This document shows positions 34,296 through 36,384 of a DNA stretch of 36,384 bases, piece after piece. Location of the stretch: contig JAFLDU010000013.1 in NCBI GenBank assembly GCA_017309145.1, positions 1 to 36,384 on the forward strand, read 5' to 3'. The notes beneath the pieces were generated by a model. The model saw nothing but the letters and a program-made list of their open reading frames with translations, made no database searches and was not told where the DNA came from. Position numbers and translations under genes: made by a program. How positions within the stretch are numbered: position 1 is the first letter of the stretch; each line of letters opens with the position of its first letter. Source of the stretch: Zoogloea sp. (GTDB taxonomy: Bacteria > Pseudomonadota > Gammaproteobacteria > Burkholderiales > Rhodocyclaceae).

Positions 34296-35239
34296 GACAT
34301 TTCATTAAGGCCCGTCGCGACGAGCCGGTGGGGAGAGAGGATCCCGGAAGCGTCGATGCTGCCGACTCCCAGAAATCGTCCCTCGTGATAAACGCGATGC
34401 AGGCCGGCATCACCGGCGCAATCGCGCACGACCTGACCGTGAGTCAGGATCCGCGTCTGATCCGCATCGAGGGGCAGCACCGGCAGATGCACCAGGAGCG
34501 CATCCACGGGCGCCAGCACCCCTTCCCTGGCGTCGTCGGCCAATGCTTCAAAATCGGCCAGGGTGATGCTGCCGCCCAGCTCGAAGGAGCCGATACGGGT
34601 ACGACGCAAAGCCGTCAGATGCGCGCCGCAGCCCAGCATGGCGCCCAGATCGGAAGCCAGGGTACGCACGTAGGTGCCCTTGCTGCAGGCCACCCGCACC
34701 TTCAGGCTGTCACCCTCCCGGCTCAGCACCTCGAAGCTGTGGATCGTCACCCGCCGCGGCTCGCGGGGGATGTCGATGCCGGCACGGGCGTACTCGTACA
34801 AAGCCTTGCCATGATGCTTGAGCGCCGAATACATGGGCGGAACCTGCTCGATCTCGCCCCGCAGCCGACCCAGTGCAGCCTCGACATCCGCATCAGCAGC
34901 CTCAACCGGGTGCGTCTCCAGCACTTCGCCTTCCGCATCTGCAGTGGTCGTCGCCACCCCGAGGAGGATCGTCGCCTCGTAGGTCTTGTCCGCATCGAGC
35001 AAGGTCTGGGAGAACTTGGTCGCCTCGCCGAAGGTCAGCGGCAGCAAGCCGCTGGCCAGCGGATCAAGCGTCCCCGTGTGCCCCCCCTTGGCCGCCTTGA
35101 GCAGCCAACGCGCTTTTTGCAAGGCGTTGTTGGAGCTGAGGCCGGTGGGCTTGTCGAGGAACAGCACGCCGTCGACGACGCGTCTCGGCGTACGGCGCTG
35201 AGGAGTTCGGGACAACGGAATGCTTTCAAAAAAAACCAA
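34292..35239 (-). CDS. truB: tRNA pseudouridine-55 synthase TruB
   Basis: Forms pseudouridine 55 in the T loop of tRNAs. Seen: VDGVLFLDKPTGLSSNNALQ, catalytic Asp59 in GGHTGTLDPLASGLLPL, the KTYEATILLG block, PPMYSALKHHGKALYEYAR and the C-terminal CSKGTYVRTLASDLG, then a PUA-like end. The start is uncertain. The listed start is TTG 35239 (315 residues). TTG 35215 (307 residues), preceded by GAAAG at 7 nt, is as good, and neither is conserved sequence. The region between carries a run of eight T. Core identity is secure. Confidence 0.95.
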   Translation of the reverse strand: MVFFESIPLSRTPQRRTPRRVVDGVLFLDKPTGLSSNNALQKARWLLKAAKGGHTGTLDPLASGLLPLTFGEATKFSQTLLDADKTYEATILLGVATTTADAEGEVLETHPVEAADADVEAALGRLRGEIEQVPPMYSALKHHGKALYEYARAGIDIPREPRRVTIHSFEVLSREGDSLKVRVACSKGTYVRTLASDLGAMLGCGAHLTALRRTRIGSFELGGSITLADFEALADDAREGVLAPVDALLVHLPVLPLDADQTRILTHGQVVRDCAGDAGLHRVYHEGRFLGVGSIDASGILSPHRLVATGLNEMS

Positions 35240-35245
35240 GCTGCA

Positions 35246-35265
35246 GGCAGCGCAGTCGCACTGCC
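35246..35265 (-). other. Hairpin followed by T8 between rbfA and truB
   Basis: Minus strand: GGCAGTGC, loop GACT, GCGCTGCC, eight pairs with one wobble (35265-35246). A run of eight T comes ten nt later (35235-35228), inside the possible truB start region. The T-run is too far from the stem for a normal intrinsic terminator, so at most a pause or partial attenuator. Confidence 0.45.
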
Positions 35266-35272
35266 TTGCCGC

Positions 35273-35695
35273 TCAGCGATCGGCCGGAGGCGTTCCGCCC
35301 TCTTCGCCGTCCGACTTGCCGGCAGCCTCATCGGCGATCAGCCGGTCAGACTCCAGGGCTTTGTCGATCAGTGCGGAGATGCGGTTGCCGGTCTCGACCG
35401 AGGGATCGTAATGGAAATGCAGCTCGGGCAGCGTATGGATGCGCACCCTGCGCCCCAGCTCGCGGCGCAGGAAGCTGCTGGCCCGGCGCAGGCCCTTGAG
35501 GATCTCGTCAAGACCCTCGGAGCCCGTCATGGAGGTGAAGTAAACCTTGGCGTGGGCGTAGTCCGGCGTGATCTCCACGTCGGTCAGGGTAATGAAACCA
35601 ACGCGGGGATCCTTCACTTCCAGGCGGATGAGCTCGGCCAGTTCGCGGCGGATCTGCTCCGCCACGCGCTGACCTCGTGAAAACTCCTTGGGCAT
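35273..35695 (-). CDS. rbfA: Ribosome-binding factor A
   Basis: KH-fold factor for 16S rRNA 5'-end maturation and 30S assembly, important in the cold. The 140-residue product has the expected MPKEFSRGQRVAEQIRRELAELI start, the LEVKDPRVGFITLTDVEITPDYAHAKVYF core with its interrupted KH motif and RRELGRRVRIHTLPELHFHYD. It starts 3 nt after infB, so translation is probably coupled. The last 20 residues (EEGGTPPADR) look like a disordered tail. Confidence 0.96.
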   Translation of the reverse strand: MPKEFSRGQRVAEQIRRELAELIRLEVKDPRVGFITLTDVEITPDYAHAKVYFTSMTGSEGLDEILKGLRRASSFLRRELGRRVRIHTLPELHFHYDPSVETGNRISALIDKALESDRLIADEAAGKSDGEEGGTPPADR

Positions 35696-35698
35696 GGC

Positions 35699-36384
35699 TT
35701 ACAGGGTCCGTGCCACTTCCTGGATTTCGTAGACCTCGAGCTGATCGCCCTCTTGCAGGTCATTGAAATTCCGGACTTGCAGACCGCACTCGTAGCCGAA
35801 CTTGACTTCCTTGACGTCGTCCTTGAAGCGCTTGAGGGACTCGAGCTCGCCGCTGTGGATGACCACATGGTTGCGCAGCACGCGGACCAGCCCATTGCGC
35901 TTGACCAAGCCTTCGAGCACGTAGCAACCCGCGATGGTGCCGACCTTGGAGATGGTGAAGACCTGACGGACCTCGACCAGACCCAGGACCTGCTCCCGCT
36001 TCTCGGGGGCCAGCATGCCGGACAGCGCGCTCTTAACTTCATCCACGGCATCGTAGATGATGTTGTAGTAGCGCAGATCCACGCCGAAGTTCTCGGCCAG
36101 CTTGCGGGCATTGGCATCGGCACGGATGTTGAAGCCGATCACCACGGCACCCGAAGCCTGGGCCAGGTTGACGTCGGACTCGCTGATGGCACCCACACCG
36201 CCGTGGATGACCTGCACGCGCACTTCGTCGTTGGACAGCTTGACCAGCGAGTGTGCCAGCGCTTCCTGGGAACCCTGCACGTCGGCCTTGATGATCAGCG
36301 GCAGGGTCTTGACCTCGCCCTCGCCCATCTGCTCGAACATGCTCTCCAGCTTGGCGGCCTGCTGCTTGGCCAGCTTGACGTCAC
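35699..36384 (-). CDS. infB: Translation initiation factor IF-2, C-terminal part (5' end outside window)
   Basis: GTPase that places initiator fMet-tRNA on the 30S subunit. Only about 228 C-terminal residues are present. The open frame runs off the right edge, and the Met at 36340 is internal. Seen: [71 protein letters not shown] and [33 protein letters not shown], which are domains III-IV (C1/C2) of IF-2. The G domain lies outside. It leads rbfA-truB in the usual order. Confidence 0.97.
   Translation of the reverse strand, partial: DVKLAKQQAAKLESMFEQMGEGEVKTLPLIIKADVQGSQEALAHSLVKLSNDEVRVQVIHGGVGAISESDVNLAQASGAVVIGFNIRADANARKLAENFGVDLRYYNIIYDAVDEVKSALSGMLAPEKREQVLGLVEVRQVFTISKVGTIAGCYVLEGLVKRNGLVRVLRNHVVIHSGELESLKRFKDDVKEVKFGYECGLQVRNFNDLQEGDQLEVYEIQEVARTL

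Overview
The window is about 36 kb of GC-rich chromosome (roughly 65% by eye) from a betaproteobacterium. The best guess is Rhodocyclales (Azoarcus, Thauera or Zoogloea relatives). That rests on protein flavour and gene order (suhB / trmJ / cysE / isc cluster, smc-zipA-ligA, dapC-dapD-pilU-dapE-prmB) and is an inference, not a database result. Almost all of it is conserved housekeeping sequence, densely packed with many 1-4 bp stop/start overlaps. I see no phage, insertion sequence, CRISPR array, rRNA or tRNA.

Layout, left to right. 1-3261 (+): 3' part of map, then glnD. 3266-3320: a palindromic intergenic element. 3359-4626 (-): a purine-nucleoside phosphorylase of the S-methylthioinosine type overlapping a peptide deformylase. 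4756-6570 (+): typA/bipA, transcribed divergently from them and closed by a bidirectional terminator. 6699-14336 (-): smc, zipA, ligA, galU, a tight chromosome-structure / division / DNA-joining group. 14572-19987 (+): dapC, dapD, pilU, dapE, prmB, so lysine/diaminopimelate synthesis with a pilus ATPase embedded. 20126-20575 (+): a single-domain response regulator behind a highly structured leader. 20586-27736 (-): the complete isc operon in transcription order iscR, a second cysteine desulfurase, iscS, iscU, iscA, hscB, hscA, fdx, iscX, with a glutathione peroxidase as last gene. 27835-29420 (-): cysE and trmJ. 29499-30924 (+): suhB and a tesA-like esterase. 30937-31485 (-): a small methyltransferase. 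31662-36384 (-): infB (partial), rbfA, truB, rpsO, pnp.

The genes form coherent units. CysE feeds cysteine to the two desulfurases, which supply sulfur for Fe-S assembly on IscU with HscA/HscB, IscA, Fdx and IscX. IscR should sense Fe-S status. Two sequences closely matching the IscR type 1 consensus lie in tandem over the iscR promoter, and a third lies just upstream of cysE, overlapping the trmJ stop codon. This predicts co-control of cysteine supply and cluster assembly. The infB-rbfA-truB-rpsO-pnp block is the classic ribosome maturation / RNA decay cluster.

The most interesting unexplained signal is the leader of the orphan response regulator (about 20041-20125). It has an 11-bp perfect outer stem enclosing a 10-bp perfect hairpin and a small third hairpin, and its 3' strand runs straight into the Shine-Dalgarno sequence. 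It matches no RNA element I recognise. No wholly new multi-gene system is evident.
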